A stretch of DNA of 64,000 nucleotides, taken from contig CAVPWG010000001.1 in NCBI GenBank assembly GCA_963709425.1, forward strand, positions 1 through 64,000. Reading direction: 5' to 3'. Below are positions 43,377-51,776 of the stretch, piece by piece. The stretch comes from JAICJC01 sp963709425 (GTDB lineage Bacteria > Actinomycetota > Thermoleophilia > Gaiellales > JAICJC01). How positions within the stretch are numbered: position 1 is the stretch's first letter; every line of letters starts with the position of its first letter. The notes under the pieces are model-generated. The model was not told where the DNA came from. It saw only the letters and a program-made list of their open reading frames with translations, and did no database searches. The translations under genes and the position numbers were made by a program.

Positions 43377-44327
43377 CTACGGCGTCTCGGCCGGGCTCGC
43401 GGTGACGTGGCGATGAGCGTGCCACGGAAGCCGCTTCAGCGTGATCCAGATCGCCGCTCCGCCGCACAGCACGCTCGTGAGCGTGATCGCGAACTGCATC
43501 CCGACCGAGAACGCGAGCACCGTGCTCGCAGGGGCGGCGTTTCGGAACATGTACCCCAGGAGCGCCTGCTGCGTCCCGAGCCCGCCCGGCGTCAGTGGAA
43601 GCAGCGTGGATGCGCTCTGGGCCGAGAGCGCGAGCGTGGCGTCGATGAGGTCGGCCGGGATCCGGAAGGCCTGGAGGAAGAAGTACATCGCAAGCGCCCG
43701 AAGCGCCCAGCCGGCGACCTGGAGCGATACCACGTTGCGGAAGTAGCGGCGCGGCGTCCGCAGGATGGCGAGGCCCAGGCTGACGCGCGACCAGAATGAG
43801 ACGACGTGGTGCTCGAGGTAGGTGAAGAAGACGCCGGCCAGGATCAGGATCGCCGCCAGGACGAGCGCGAACCACTGGGCGTGCGAGGCGAAGAAGCTCC
43901 ACTCGAACGCCGCCAGGTGGCCGAGCGCCGGCAGGTGCGGGATCCGGCCGCTGGCGTAGGCCGCGAACAGGACCAGCGGGCCGATGACGGTGTCGGCGAG
44001 CGTCTCGGCCAGCAGGCTCGACGTGATGGTCGTGTAGGCCGCACCGGGCATCGACCGGTGCGCGAGGTAGATCTTGATGACGTCGCCGCCGCGCGCCGGC
44101 AGGATCGCATTGGTGCCCACGCCGGCGAGGTAGGCGGCGACGATGCTGCGCCAGCGCACGCGTCCCTCCGGGTAGGCCGCCTGGAGGATCGTCCGCCATG
44201 CGGTGGCCCGCAGCACCACGTTCGCCATGTAGAGGGCGATGGCGAGGAGCAGAAAGCTCCAATGGACGCGGGCCAGGTCGTTCCAAAAGGCGACCGTCGC
44301 GTCCCAGAAGGACTCGAGCGAGCTCAC
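43377..44327 (-). CDS. lysylphosphatidylglycerol synthase-type flippase-like membrane protein
   Basis: A 316-residue protein with about eight membrane helices. The conserved segments of the UPF0104/AglD/MprF-N family are present: VVAAYLAGVGTNAILPARGG DV is followed by IKIYLAHRS, and near the C-terminus SASTLLPLTPGGLGTQQALL. The family moves lipid-linked molecules across the membrane; no aminoacyl-transferase domain is attached. It stands between the regulator and the sigma-factor gene. Confidence 0.82.
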   Translation of the reverse strand: MSSLESFWDATVAFWNDLARVHWSFLLLAIALYMANVVLRATAWRTILQAAYPEGRVRWRSIVAAYLAGVGTNAILPARGGDVIKIYLAHRSMPGAAYTTITSSLLAETLADTVIGPLVLFAAYASGRIPHLPALGHLAAFEWSFFASHAQWFALVLAAILILAGVFFTYLEHHVVSFWSRVSLGLAILRTPRRYFRNVVSLQVAGWALRALAMYFFLQAFRIPADLIDATLALSAQSASTLLPLTPGGLGTQQALLGYMFRNAAPASTVLAFSVGMQFAITLTSVLCGGAAIWITLKRLPWHAHRHVTASPAETP

Positions 44328-44361
44328 GGGATGAAGTGTGCCACCCGCGGTGGCCGGGGGA

Positions 44362-45300
44362 TCACTCGACGCCGCGGAGGAAGTCGCGCAGGCCCGGGTT
44401 CTTGGCCTCGAGCTCGCGCAGCGCGCGCGTCTCGATCTGGCGCACCCGCTCCCGGGTGACGCCGATCTCGACCCCGACCTGCTCGAGCGTTGCCGGCTCT
44501 CGATTGTTCAGGCCGAAGCGGGCCTCGAGGACGAGCCGCGTGCGGTCGCCCAGATCGTCAAGCGCTGCCCTGAGCTCCTGCTCGCGCTGGCTGCGGGTCA
44601 TCGCCGCCTCGGGCTGGCGCGCGTTCTGATCCTCGACGAGGTCGGCGAAGTTCGACTCGCCGTCGCCGACGGGGCCCTCGAGCGACACGGGATCCTCGAT
44701 CGTCCGCTGCAGCTCGAGCACCCGCTCGATCGTGATCTGGAGCTCGGCGGCGAGCTCGCTCGGGAGCGGGTCGCGGCCCAGCTTCTGTGCGAGCGTGCGG
44801 TTGGCGCGGTGCAGCTTCTTCACGAGGTCGAGCACGTGCAGCGGCAGCCGGATCGTGCGCGCCTGGTCGGCGATCGCACGCGTCATCGACTGGCGGATCC
44901 ACCACGTGGCGTACGTCGAAAGCTTGTATCCCCTGCGGTAGTCGAACTTCTCGACGGCCCGCATGAGCCCCATGTTCCCCTCCTGGATCAGGTCGAGGAG
45001 CGGGACACCGGACGACGAGTAGGCCCGTGCCATCGCGATCACGAGGCGCAGGTTGGACTCGACGAGCTGCCGTTTGGCGTCGTCGTCCCCCATGTCCTTG
45101 CGCCGGGCCAGCTCGAGCTCCTCGGCGCGAGTGAGGAGTGCGCCGTCGCCGATCTGGCGGACGTACGTGTGCAGCAGATCGACGGTGGCCGCCTGGCTCT
45201 CGGTCTCCTCCACCTCGGCCGGCTCGGGGGCCGCTGCCGCCGCCGCCTCAAACGGGTCGGGCTGGGAGGCGTCGTCGATCGGCAGTGGAGCAGAGCTCAC
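44362..45300 (-). CDS. sigma-70 factor, primary-like (group 1/2)
   Basis: A 312-residue sigma factor. After an acidic N-terminus come region 1.2 (TVDLLHTYVRQIGDGALLTR), 2 (SNLRLVIAMARAYSSSGVPL, LIQEGNMGLMRAVEKFDY, STYATWWIRQSMTRAIADQA), 3 (LVKKLHRANRTLAQKLGRDP) and 4 (ARFGLNNREPATLEQVGVEI, GVTRERVRQIETRALRELE). Region 1.1 is missing, so it could be the primary or a stationary-type factor. The GTG at 45300 has an AAGGAC site; the frame extends upstream to 45378 without homology. Confidence 0.9.
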   Translation of the reverse strand: MSSAPLPIDDASQPDPFEAAAAAAPEPAEVEETESQAATVDLLHTYVRQIGDGALLTRAEELELARRKDMGDDDAKRQLVESNLRLVIAMARAYSSSGVPLLDLIQEGNMGLMRAVEKFDYRRGYKLSTYATWWIRQSMTRAIADQARTIRLPLHVLDLVKKLHRANRTLAQKLGRDPLPSELAAELQITIERVLELQRTIEDPVSLEGPVGDGESNFADLVEDQNARQPEAAMTRSQREQELRAALDDLGDRTRLVLEARFGLNNREPATLEQVGVEIGVTRERVRQIETRALRELEAKNPGLRDFLRGVE

Positions 45301-45473
45301 CTTGGGCGTCCTTCTGTTGCAGGGGTTGCACACGCAGACTCCTCGTGTGTGTCCACTGAATCGGCCGCAGACCGGCATCTCTTGAGCACTGCTCGGAGGA
45401 ATTGCAATCTGTCGGGTGTGAGTTAGCGCCGGTGGGGGATGCGCCGGCCCGGATCGGCGCCGATGAACAGGGC

Positions 45474-45890
45474 ATGCAGAACGCCCTTGCCCGTGCCCTC
45501 GAAGGCCTCACGGTCGTCGACGTCGAGCGGATCCGCACCGGTTGCGGGCATGTTCGCGTGCCCTCCGCCCCCGCGGCGCGCGGGTACCGGTACATCGATC
45601 TGGCGGGGGAGGATCCCCCGTTCTACGTGCACCGGCTGGTCGCCGACCGCCTCACCGGATCGGTGATCCTGCGCGCCCCGATCGAGGCGACGACGGGCGA
45701 CGACGCCGAGCGCGGTGCCCCCGGCATCGCCCGGGTGGCGGTCTCGATCGGTGTCAACAGCATCCCGTGGAACCGGCTCCTCGACGTCGAGCTCTGCTCG
45801 GGGCCGTGGGCGATGCTGCTCGGCGACGCGCTCGAGGAGATCGCCGCGCTCGAGATTCTCGACCCGCCCGGCTGCCCGGTCTGCTCCTAG
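45474..45890 (+). CDS. conserved hypothetical protein
   Basis: A 138-residue cytosolic protein: ALEGLTVVDVERIRTGCGHV, then YIDLAGEDPPFYVHRLVADR, and a C-terminal GDALEEIAALEILDPPGCPV with a terminal CS. The four cysteines could bind a metal. No family was recognised. The ATG at 45474 is the likely start; the frame is open to 45402. It converges with the next gene 13 bases away. Confidence 0.55.
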   Translation: MQNALARALEGLTVVDVERIRTGCGHVRVPSAPAARGYRYIDLAGEDPPFYVHRLVADRLTGSVILRAPIEATTGDDAERGAPGIARVAVSIGVNSIPWNRLLDVELCSGPWAMLLGDALEEIAALEILDPPGCPVCS

Positions 45891-45903
45891 AACGCGCCGG
45901 CCG

Positions 45904-46596
45904 TTAGGTGGTCGGAAGCACTCGCCCCTCGGGCGAGATGTGGACGCCGCGCTCCTCGAGGCGGCTGCGGATGAGGTACTGGAACGTCGACCACGCACCA
46001 CGGCGGGCGTCGAACATCCGGTAGACCTGCCACTCCGTCAGCATGCCCGGATCGCTCCGCCGGGCCTGCGCCCAGTCGGCGAACTTGGGCAGGCGGCCGC
46101 TTCGGATCGCGAGCGTGGCCCCCTGCTCGACGGCTCGCTCGAGGCGCTCCTCGCCGACCGGAACATCGAACCCGGCCTGCTTCAGAGCGTTGTTCAAGGA
46201 CCCGAAGGTGTGCCAGTAGAGCGACTTCGACGGCATGGCGCCCTTGCGGGCCTCGATGTCCTTGGCGGTCGGCACGCGCCCCAGCTCGTCGCCCAGGTCG
46301 CGCAGCAGCTTCAGGAGCTCCTCCTGGGTCGCGAACCGCCTCGGGACGAGGCCGGCGAGCCGCTTCGCCCGGTTCCACGACTTGAAGTGCTCGATGACCG
46401 TCTGCGGATGCACCGTGGTCCCGGAGTCGGCCTCGAACTCGCGCATCGTCGGCGAGCGGCCCAGGCGCTTTGCGCACGCCCGCAGCTCGTCGAGGATGTG
46501 CTCGTCGGAGTACCGCTTGCGCATCCCGGCCTGGAACTGCTCCAGCTCGTCGCGGTCGATACCCTCGATCGCGCGGTACACCGTCTTCCGTCTCAT
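45904..46596 (-). CDS. homing-endonuclease-associated-repeat protein
   Basis: A 230-residue protein made of three related helical repeats: YSDEHILDELRACAKRLGRS PTMREFEADSG.., EELLKLLRDLGDELGRVPTA KDIEARKG, and a more divergent GRLPKFADWAQARR. Each has the pattern L..G..P....F......W....A.K.AG of the repeats found beside HNH homing nucleases. They are thought to bind DNA, so the protein is probably a regulator or nucleoid protein without nuclease activity. It has its own promoter upstream. Confidence 0.72.
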   Translation of the reverse strand: MRRKTVYRAIEGIDRDELEQFQAGMRKRYSDEHILDELRACAKRLGRSPTMREFEADSGTTVHPQTVIEHFKSWNRAKRLAGLVPRRFATQEELLKLLRDLGDELGRVPTAKDIEARKGAMPSKSLYWHTFGSLNNALKQAGFDVPVGEERLERAVEQGATLAIRSGRLPKFADWAQARRSDPGMLTEWQVYRMFDARRGAWSTFQYLIRSRLEERGVHISPEGRVLPTT

Positions 46597-46629
46597 GGAT
46601 GCTCCCCTGGCTCGTCGGGCCGGTGGCAG

Positions 46630-46657
46630 CTTATAGCATATGTTCCCGCCGCTGCAA
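46630..46657 (-). promoter_or_regulatory. promoter of the homing-repeat protein gene
   Basis: On the minus strand TTGCAG (46657-46652), a 16-base spacer and TATAAG (46635-46630) form a sigma-70-like promoter 33 bases before the ATG at 46596. It is one of the few AT-rich spots in the window. Confidence 0.5.
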
Positions 46658-46725
46658 GTGAAAACCCGTGACCTGGTACACCGTCAAAATCGGACGGTGG
46701 AAGGCCGCCGATAGGATTCGGGCGG

Positions 46726-48078
46726 ATGATCGTCTTCCCCGCCAAGGTCGCCGCAGCACGCGCGGCCGCTGGGCTGTCGCGCCGTGCGGGGGCGGGCGGC
46801 GGGACGAGCCTGCCGGGCAAGCTCCTCCTGCGGATGGCGCCGGATGCCATTCCGAGGCTGTCGCGCCGGATCGCCGGCGGTGCCGTTGTTGTCTCGGCGA
46901 CGAACGGCAAGACCACCACGGCGAAGATGCTGGCGGCCATGCTCGAGCCCGAGCGGCGGTTGTGCCGAAACGCCGCCGGCGCGAATCTCGCGTCGGGCGT
47001 GGCGTCGTCGCTCCTCGCGTGCCGCGAGGCCGACCTCGGCGTGTTCGAGGTCGACGAGGCCGCGCTGGAGGACGTGGCGCCGGCGCTGGCGCCGCGGGTG
47101 CTCGGCCTCGGGAACCTGTTTCGCGACCAGCTCGATCGCTACGGCGAGCTCGAGGCGGTCGCCGCCCGGTGGCGGCGGATCTCGGCCGCCGGGCCGTGGC
47201 GGCTCGTCCGAAACGCCGACGACCCGCTCGTGGCCGGGCTGCCGGCCGGGGCCGGATCCCTTACGTACGGGATCGACGATCCGAGCGTCGCGCTGCCGGC
47301 CCTCCCCCACGCCGCCGACTCGAAATGGTGCGGTGTGTGCGGCGAGCGGCTGAGCTACGACGCTGTGTACCTCGGCCACCTCGGAGCCTGGTCGTGCCCC
47401 GCGTGCGGAAACGCCAGGCCGCCGCTCGAGGTGTCTGCGACGAGCATCGCGTTCGACGGCCTCGACGGCACGCGCTTCACGCTCCGCACCCCCGTCGGCG
47501 AGCGGCGGGTGGGCATGCCGCTCCCGGGCCTCTACAACGTCTACAACGCGCTCGCCGCCGCGGCGATGGCATGCGCGCTCGGCGACGTCGCGCTCGAGCG
47601 GATGGCGGCCGGCCTCGAGGTGTTCGGCCCGGCGTTCGGGCGGTTCGAGCGCGTGTCGATCGACGGGCACGAGGCCGTCCTCGTCCTGTCCAAGAACCCG
47701 GCCGGCGCGAACGAGGTCATCCGCACGCTCGCGCACGACCCGGCTCCCAAGCGGCTCGTCGTTGCGCTCAACGACCGGATCGCCGACGGGCGGGATGTCT
47801 CGTGGATCTGGGACGTCGACTTCGAGCTTCTGGCCGGCGGCGTCGAGTCGGTCGTCACCTCAGGGACGCGAGCGGCCGAGATGGCGGTGCGGCTGAAGTA
47901 CGCCGGCGTCGACCCCGACGCCGTCCGGGTCGAGCCCGATCTGGCCGCCGCGCTCGACACGGCCGTGGCGGTCGGCGGCGGCCCGGTCTACGTGCTCACG
48001 ACCTACACGGCGATGCTCGAGCTGCGCGGGGCGCTCACCCGCCGCGGCGTCGTGCCGCCCTACTGGGAGGCCGCATGA
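46726..48078 (+). CDS. murT: lipid II isoglutaminyl synthase subunit MurT
   Basis: A 450-residue Mur-ligase-like enzyme. The ATP-binding loop VVSATNGKTTTAKMLAAMLE is at about residue 60. A Cys4 zinc ribbon (CGVCGERL ... CPACGN) lies in the middle domain, as in known MurT. A C-terminal DUF1727 domain follows (LVVALNDRIADGRDVSWIWD). With GatD it amidates the alpha-carboxyl of D-glutamate in lipid II, a step of Gram-positive cell-wall synthesis. Its stop overlaps the gatD ATG. Confidence 0.93.
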   Translation: MIVFPAKVAAARAAAGLSRRAGAGGGTSLPGKLLLRMAPDAIPRLSRRIAGGAVVVSATNGKTTTAKMLAAMLEPERRLCRNAAGANLASGVASSLLACREADLGVFEVDEAALEDVAPALAPRVLGLGNLFRDQLDRYGELEAVAARWRRISAAGPWRLVRNADDPLVAGLPAGAGSLTYGIDDPSVALPALPHAADSKWCGVCGERLSYDAVYLGHLGAWSCPACGNARPPLEVSATSIAFDGLDGTRFTLRTPVGERRVGMPLPGLYNVYNALAAAAMACALGDVALERMAAGLEVFGPAFGRFERVSIDGHEAVLVLSKNPAGANEVIRTLAHDPAPKRLVVALNDRIADGRDVSWIWDVDFELLAGGVESVVTSGTRAAEMAVRLKYAGVDPDAVRVEPDLAAALDTAVAVGGGPVYVLTTYTAMLELRGALTRRGVVPPYWEAA

Positions 48079-48806
48079 CCGACCTTCGCGTGTGCCATCT
48101 CTATCCCGAGCACCTGAACATCTACGCCGACCGCGGCAACATCTCGGTCCTGCGCTATCGCTGCGAGCGCCGCGGGATCGCCTTCGCGGCGGTTGGCTGC
48201 GGTCCCGGCGACGACCTCGTCGAGGCCGACCTCTACTACCTCGGCGGCGGCCAGGACCGCGACCAGGTCGCGATCGCCGAGGATCTCGTCGCGAAGTCCG
48301 GCGATCTCCGATCGGCGGTCGACGGCGGTGCCGCGGTGCTCGCGGTCTGCGGCGGCTTTCAGCTGCTCGGCCACGGATACCGCGGGCATGCGGGCGACGA
48401 GATGCCCGGCACCGGGCTGGTCGACCTCATGACCGACGCCGGCCCGACCCGGATGATCGGGAACATCGCCATCCGCTGCGAGCTCGTGCCCGGCCGTCCG
48501 CAGACCGTGGTCGGGTTCGAGAACCACGCCGGCCGGACCCGGCTCGGTACCGGCGTGGAGCCGCTCGGCCGCGTACTGCACGGCCACGGCAACAACGGCG
48601 ATGACAACGGCGAGGGCGTCCGGGCGGGAAAGGTGATCGGCACGTACATCCACGGCCCGCTCCTGCCCAAGAACCCATGGCTGGCCGACTGGCTGGTGCT
48701 GCAGGCGCTCGAGCGCCGGCACGGGGCCGTCGAGCTCGACCCGCTCGACGACGCGCTCGAGCTCGAGGCCCACAGGGTCGCCGAGCGGATCGCCGCCGCG
48801 GGTTAG
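48075..48806 (+). CDS. gatD: lipid II isoglutaminyl synthase glutaminase subunit GatD
   Basis: A 243-residue class I glutamine amidotransferase that supplies ammonia to MurT. The nucleophile Cys is in GGAAVLAVCGGFQLLGHGY, the catalytic His in VIGTYIHGPLLPKNP. It starts with VCHLYPEHLNIYADRGNISV, typical of GatD/CobQ-like proteins. The ATG is inside the murT stop (ATGA). It converges with the HAD gene, overlapping its end by 4 bases. Confidence 0.93.
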   Translation: MTDLRVCHLYPEHLNIYADRGNISVLRYRCERRGIAFAAVGCGPGDDLVEADLYYLGGGQDRDQVAIAEDLVAKSGDLRSAVDGGAAVLAVCGGFQLLGHGYRGHAGDEMPGTGLVDLMTDAGPTRMIGNIAIRCELVPGRPQTVVGFENHAGRTRLGTGVEPLGRVLHGHGNNGDDNGEGVRAGKVIGTYIHGPLLPKNPWLADWLVLQALERRHGAVELDPLDDALELEAHRVAERIAAAG

Positions 48807-49579
48807 AGGACGACAGCGAGCTCTGCGAGCGTCGAGATTTGCGTGTGCCCGTTCGGCGTGGGCGGGCGTGCGCCGGCGCGGTTCAGCCAGATCCCACGGA
48901 TGCCGGCCGCCTCGGCGCCCTCGACGTCGCGCGCGAGGCTGTCGCCGACCATCACCGCGCGGTCGGCGTCGACTCCGAGCCGCTCCAGCGTGTGCGCGAA
49001 GATCGCCCGGCCGGGCTTTCCCGTGCCCAGGTCACCCGAGACGACGACCGCGCCGAAGTCCACCTCCGCCAGCCCGCTCCCGGCCAGCTTCTCGCGCTGG
49101 AGGCACGACGCGCCGTTGGTGACGAGCGCCAGCGCGTGCGTGCGGCGGAGCGCCTCCAGCGCGGGGCGCGCATCGGGGAACGGCTCGTGCCGGCGGCGGC
49201 GCTCGACCGCGAACCGCTCGGCGAGCTCCTGGGCCGTGCGGTCGTCGGCAACGCCCTGGTCGGCGAGTGCCAGCCTCCACGCCTCTCGGCGGTAGCCCGG
49301 CGACCACTCCCGGACGGCCCGCATCTCGGCGGTCTCGCCCTCCCAGCGGCACCAGAGCGCCTCCCAGGAGCTCATGCCGATTCGGCCTTCGCAGTAGTCG
49401 TAGTGCGGCCCGGCACGCCACAGCTCGCGCGCGCGGGCTCGGGCGCCGCGGGCCAGTGCCTCGGGATCGAGGTCGTGGCGGGCGGCCGCGGCGTCGGCCG
49501 TCGCCCGGAAGCTCGCAGCCGCAGCCGGCTCCTCGACGACGAGCGTGTCGTCGAGGTCGAACAGGACCGCGGATGTCAC
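48803..49579 (-). CDS. HAD-superfamily hydrolase
   Basis: A 258-residue phosphatase-like protein. HAD motif I is VLFDLDDTLV at the N-terminus, motif II is ALVTNG, motif III lies at TGKPGRAIF and motif IV is VMVGDSLARDVEGAEAAG. A helical cap lies between motifs I and II. The substrate is unknown; many such enzymes act on nucleotides or sugar phosphates. The GTG at 49579 overlaps the Nudix stop as GTGA. It is the last gene of the long minus-strand operon. Confidence 0.85.
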   Translation of the reverse strand: MTSAVLFDLDDTLVVEEPAAAASFRATADAAAARHDLDPEALARGARARARELWRAGPHYDYCEGRIGMSSWEALWCRWEGETAEMRAVREWSPGYRREAWRLALADQGVADDRTAQELAERFAVERRRRHEPFPDARPALEALRRTHALALVTNGASCLQREKLAGSGLAEVDFGAVVVSGDLGTGKPGRAIFAHTLERLGVDADRAVMVGDSLARDVEGAEAAGIRGIWLNRAGARPPTPNGHTQISTLAELAVVL

Positions 49580-50031
49580 CTGACCCAGAGCTCTCCCAGG
49601 TGGACGAACGGGTCGCCGGGCCGCCATCGCTCCAGGAACCGGTGGATCGGCGGGCGCAGGTCGAGCGAGGCGAGCTCGTCGAGCGACACCAGCCGGTGGC
49701 CGCGGACGGCGCCGTCCGCCGACGAGACGGTCTCGAGGCTTCGGCCCGAGACGTCGCCGTGGAAGATGATGTGCACCACGTGCTTTCGCGGCCGCAGGCC
49801 GGCTGGAGCGATCGACTCGACGATCGCGATCGGGCCCTCGATGGCCACCGCCTCGAGCGCGCACTCCTCGGTGAGCTCGCGCGCCAGCGCGACGTGCAGC
49901 GACTCTCCCTCCTCCACCCCGCCCCCCGGAAGGAGCCAGTACACGCGGTCGGCCTTGCGCTGCTCGCACAGCAGGACCGAGTCGCCGTGCCGCAGGAGCG
50001 CGGCCACCCGGATCCGCGGAGCGCCGGTCAC
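49576..50031 (-). CDS. Nudix hydrolase
   Basis: A 151-residue protein. The Nudix box is GGVEEGESLHVALARELTEE, with Cys where the consensus has the last Gly (EECA instead of EEXG). It begins RIRVAALLRHGDSVLLCEQR. Such enzymes hydrolyse nucleoside diphosphates linked to another group. Being between dut and a HAD hydrolase suggests nucleotide-pool cleaning, an inference. It overlaps dut by 4 bases. Confidence 0.85.
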   Translation of the reverse strand: MTGAPRIRVAALLRHGDSVLLCEQRKADRVYWLLPGGGVEEGESLHVALARELTEECALEAVAIEGPIAIVESIAPAGLRPRKHVVHIIFHGDVSGRSLETVSSADGAVRGHRLVSLDELASLDLRPPIHRFLERWRPGDPFVHLGELWVR

Positions 50032-50474
50032 GGCGGCGAGCCCACGGCCGACGACCCGAAGCCGCGGTGCGCCCGGTCCGACTCGGGCAGCTCGTCGGTC
50101 TCGGTGACCCGGAGCTCCGGAAGCGCCAGCACGACGAGCTGGGCGATCCGGTCACCGGGCTCGATCCGGAACGTCTCGGAGGCGTCGGTGTTCAGGAGCA
50201 CGACGCGGATCTCGCCCCGATAGCCCGAATCGATGAGCCCGGGCGAGTTGAGGACGGCGATGCCGTGGCGCGCCGCGAGGCCGGAGCGTGGCTGCACGAA
50301 CCCCGCATGCCCGGGCGGAATGGCGACGGCGATGCCCGTGGCGACCGTGCACCGCTCCCCGGGGCCGAGCTCGGCCCCCTCGACGCTCGCGAGATCGAGG
50401 CCGGCGTCGCCGTCATAGGCGGTCGTCGGGACACGAGCGTCGGGGTGCAGGCGCCGGACGAGGAGCTCGGTCAT
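50028..50474 (-). CDS. dut: dUTP diphosphatase
   Basis: A 148-residue trimeric dUTPase. The five family motifs are visible: DAGLDLAS, PRSGLAARHG, NSPGLIDSGYRGEIRVVLLN, GDRIAQLVV and the C-terminal RAHRGFGSSA. It converts dUTP to dUMP, preventing uracil incorporation. It overlaps both hflX and the Nudix gene by 4 bases. Confidence 0.94.
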   Translation of the reverse strand: MTELLVRRLHPDARVPTTAYDGDAGLDLASVEGAELGPGERCTVATGIAVAIPPGHAGFVQPRSGLAARHGIAVLNSPGLIDSGYRGEIRVVLLNTDASETFRIEPGDRIAQLVVLALPELRVTETDELPESDRAHRGFGSSAVGSPP

Positions 50475-51742
50475 ACGCGGTAGGCCGCGAACCTCCCGAC
50501 GAGCTCGCGCGGAAGGCGGGCGGTCACGAGCACGCCTTCGGCGGCGTCCTCGCGGGCGGTGATGGGCGCGCCGGTGCGATAGAGCGCCGAGAGCTCGCCG
50601 CCGTCGGTGTGCGGGACGAGCAGGCGGACGTCGACGTACCGGTCGGCGAAGAACTCGGCGACGCGGTGCTTCAGCTCCTCGAGGTTCTCGCCGGTCTGGG
50701 CCGAGATCGCGACCGCGTCGGGGAACCGGTTCTGCAGCCGCCGCCGCGACAGCGCGTCGACGCGGTCGATCTTGTTCAGGACGAGGAGGTGCGGGATGGC
50801 GTCGGCGCCGATGTCCGTCAGGACGGCCTCGACCTCTCCGAGCTGCTCGCGCAGCCCCTCCTCGCCGGCCGACGCGTCGCCCACGACCAGGATGAGGTCG
50901 CCGGCGAGCGTCTCTTCGAGGGTGGCGGCGAACGCCTCGACGAGCCCGTGCGGCAGCTTGCGGATGAACCCGACCGTGTCGGTCACCAGGTACGCCCGGC
51001 CCTCTTCGCGGAACGCCCGGGTCGTGGGGTCGAGCGTCTCGAAGAGGCGGTTGTCGACCCGCACGTCCGCGCCTGTGAGGGCGTTCAGAAGTGTCGACTT
51101 GCCGACGTTCGTGTACCCCGCAAGGGCGACGGTCGGCATCGCGCTGCGCGTCCGCTCGCGGCGCATGACGCCGCGCCGGTCGGCGACGGCCGAGAGCCTC
51201 GACTTGAGGAGCTGGACCCGGCGGCGGGCGATCCGGCGGTCGGACTCGAGCTGCGTCTCACCAGGCCCGCGGGTGCCCACGCCTCCACCCAGGCGCTCGA
51301 GGTGCTTCCACAAGCCTCGCATCCGCTGCAGCGAGTATTCGAGCTGGGCGAGCTCGACCTGGAGCTTGCCCTCTGCCGTGTGGGCGTGCTGGGCGAAGAT
51401 GTCGAGGATGACGGTCGTCCGGTCGACGATGCGCATCTGGAGCGCATCCTCCAGGGCCCGCTGCTGGCGTGGCGCGAGCTCGTCGTCGCATACGACCACC
51501 TCGGCTTCGGCCTCGCGCACGAGCTCGCGAAGCTCGTCGACCTTGCCCGGGCCGAGGTACGTGCGCGGGTCGGGCCGGCGCCGGTGCTGTGTGAGTGTGG
51601 CCACCGGGTCAACCGTGGCCGTGCGCAGGAGCTCCTGCATCTCGGCGAGCCCGTCTCCGTCGTTTGATCCGGATGGCAGGGAGGCGATGATGACGCCCCG
51701 CTCGGGCGTCGGCTCGCGAGGGGCGCTACGGGCGGCGGACAC
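50471..51742 (-). CDS. hflX: ribosome-associated GTPase HflX
   Basis: A 423-residue GTPase. The N-terminal HflX domain (ATVDPVATLTQHRRRPDPRT, YLGPGKVDELRE) and the coiled coil with GLWKHLERLGGGVGTRGPGE precede the G domain: VALAGYTNVGKSTLLNALTG (G1), DTVGFIRKLPHGLVEAF (G3) and LNKID (G4). HflX splits or rescues stalled ribosomes. It lies 34 bases downstream of dapL. Confidence 0.94.
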   Translation of the reverse strand: MSAARSAPREPTPERGVIIASLPSGSNDGDGLAEMQELLRTATVDPVATLTQHRRRPDPRTYLGPGKVDELRELVREAEAEVVVCDDELAPRQQRALEDALQMRIVDRTTVILDIFAQHAHTAEGKLQVELAQLEYSLQRMRGLWKHLERLGGGVGTRGPGETQLESDRRIARRRVQLLKSRLSAVADRRGVMRRERTRSAMPTVALAGYTNVGKSTLLNALTGADVRVDNRLFETLDPTTRAFREEGRAYLVTDTVGFIRKLPHGLVEAFAATLEETLAGDLILVVGDASAGEEGLREQLGEVEAVLTDIGADAIPHLLVLNKIDRVDALSRRRLQNRFPDAVAISAQTGENLEELKHRVAEFFADRYVDVRLLVPHTDGGELSALYRTGAPITAREDAAEGVLVTARLPRELVGRFAAYRV

Positions 51743-51776
51743 GTGATGGAGTATACGAACGGCCGGGACGGCTCAC

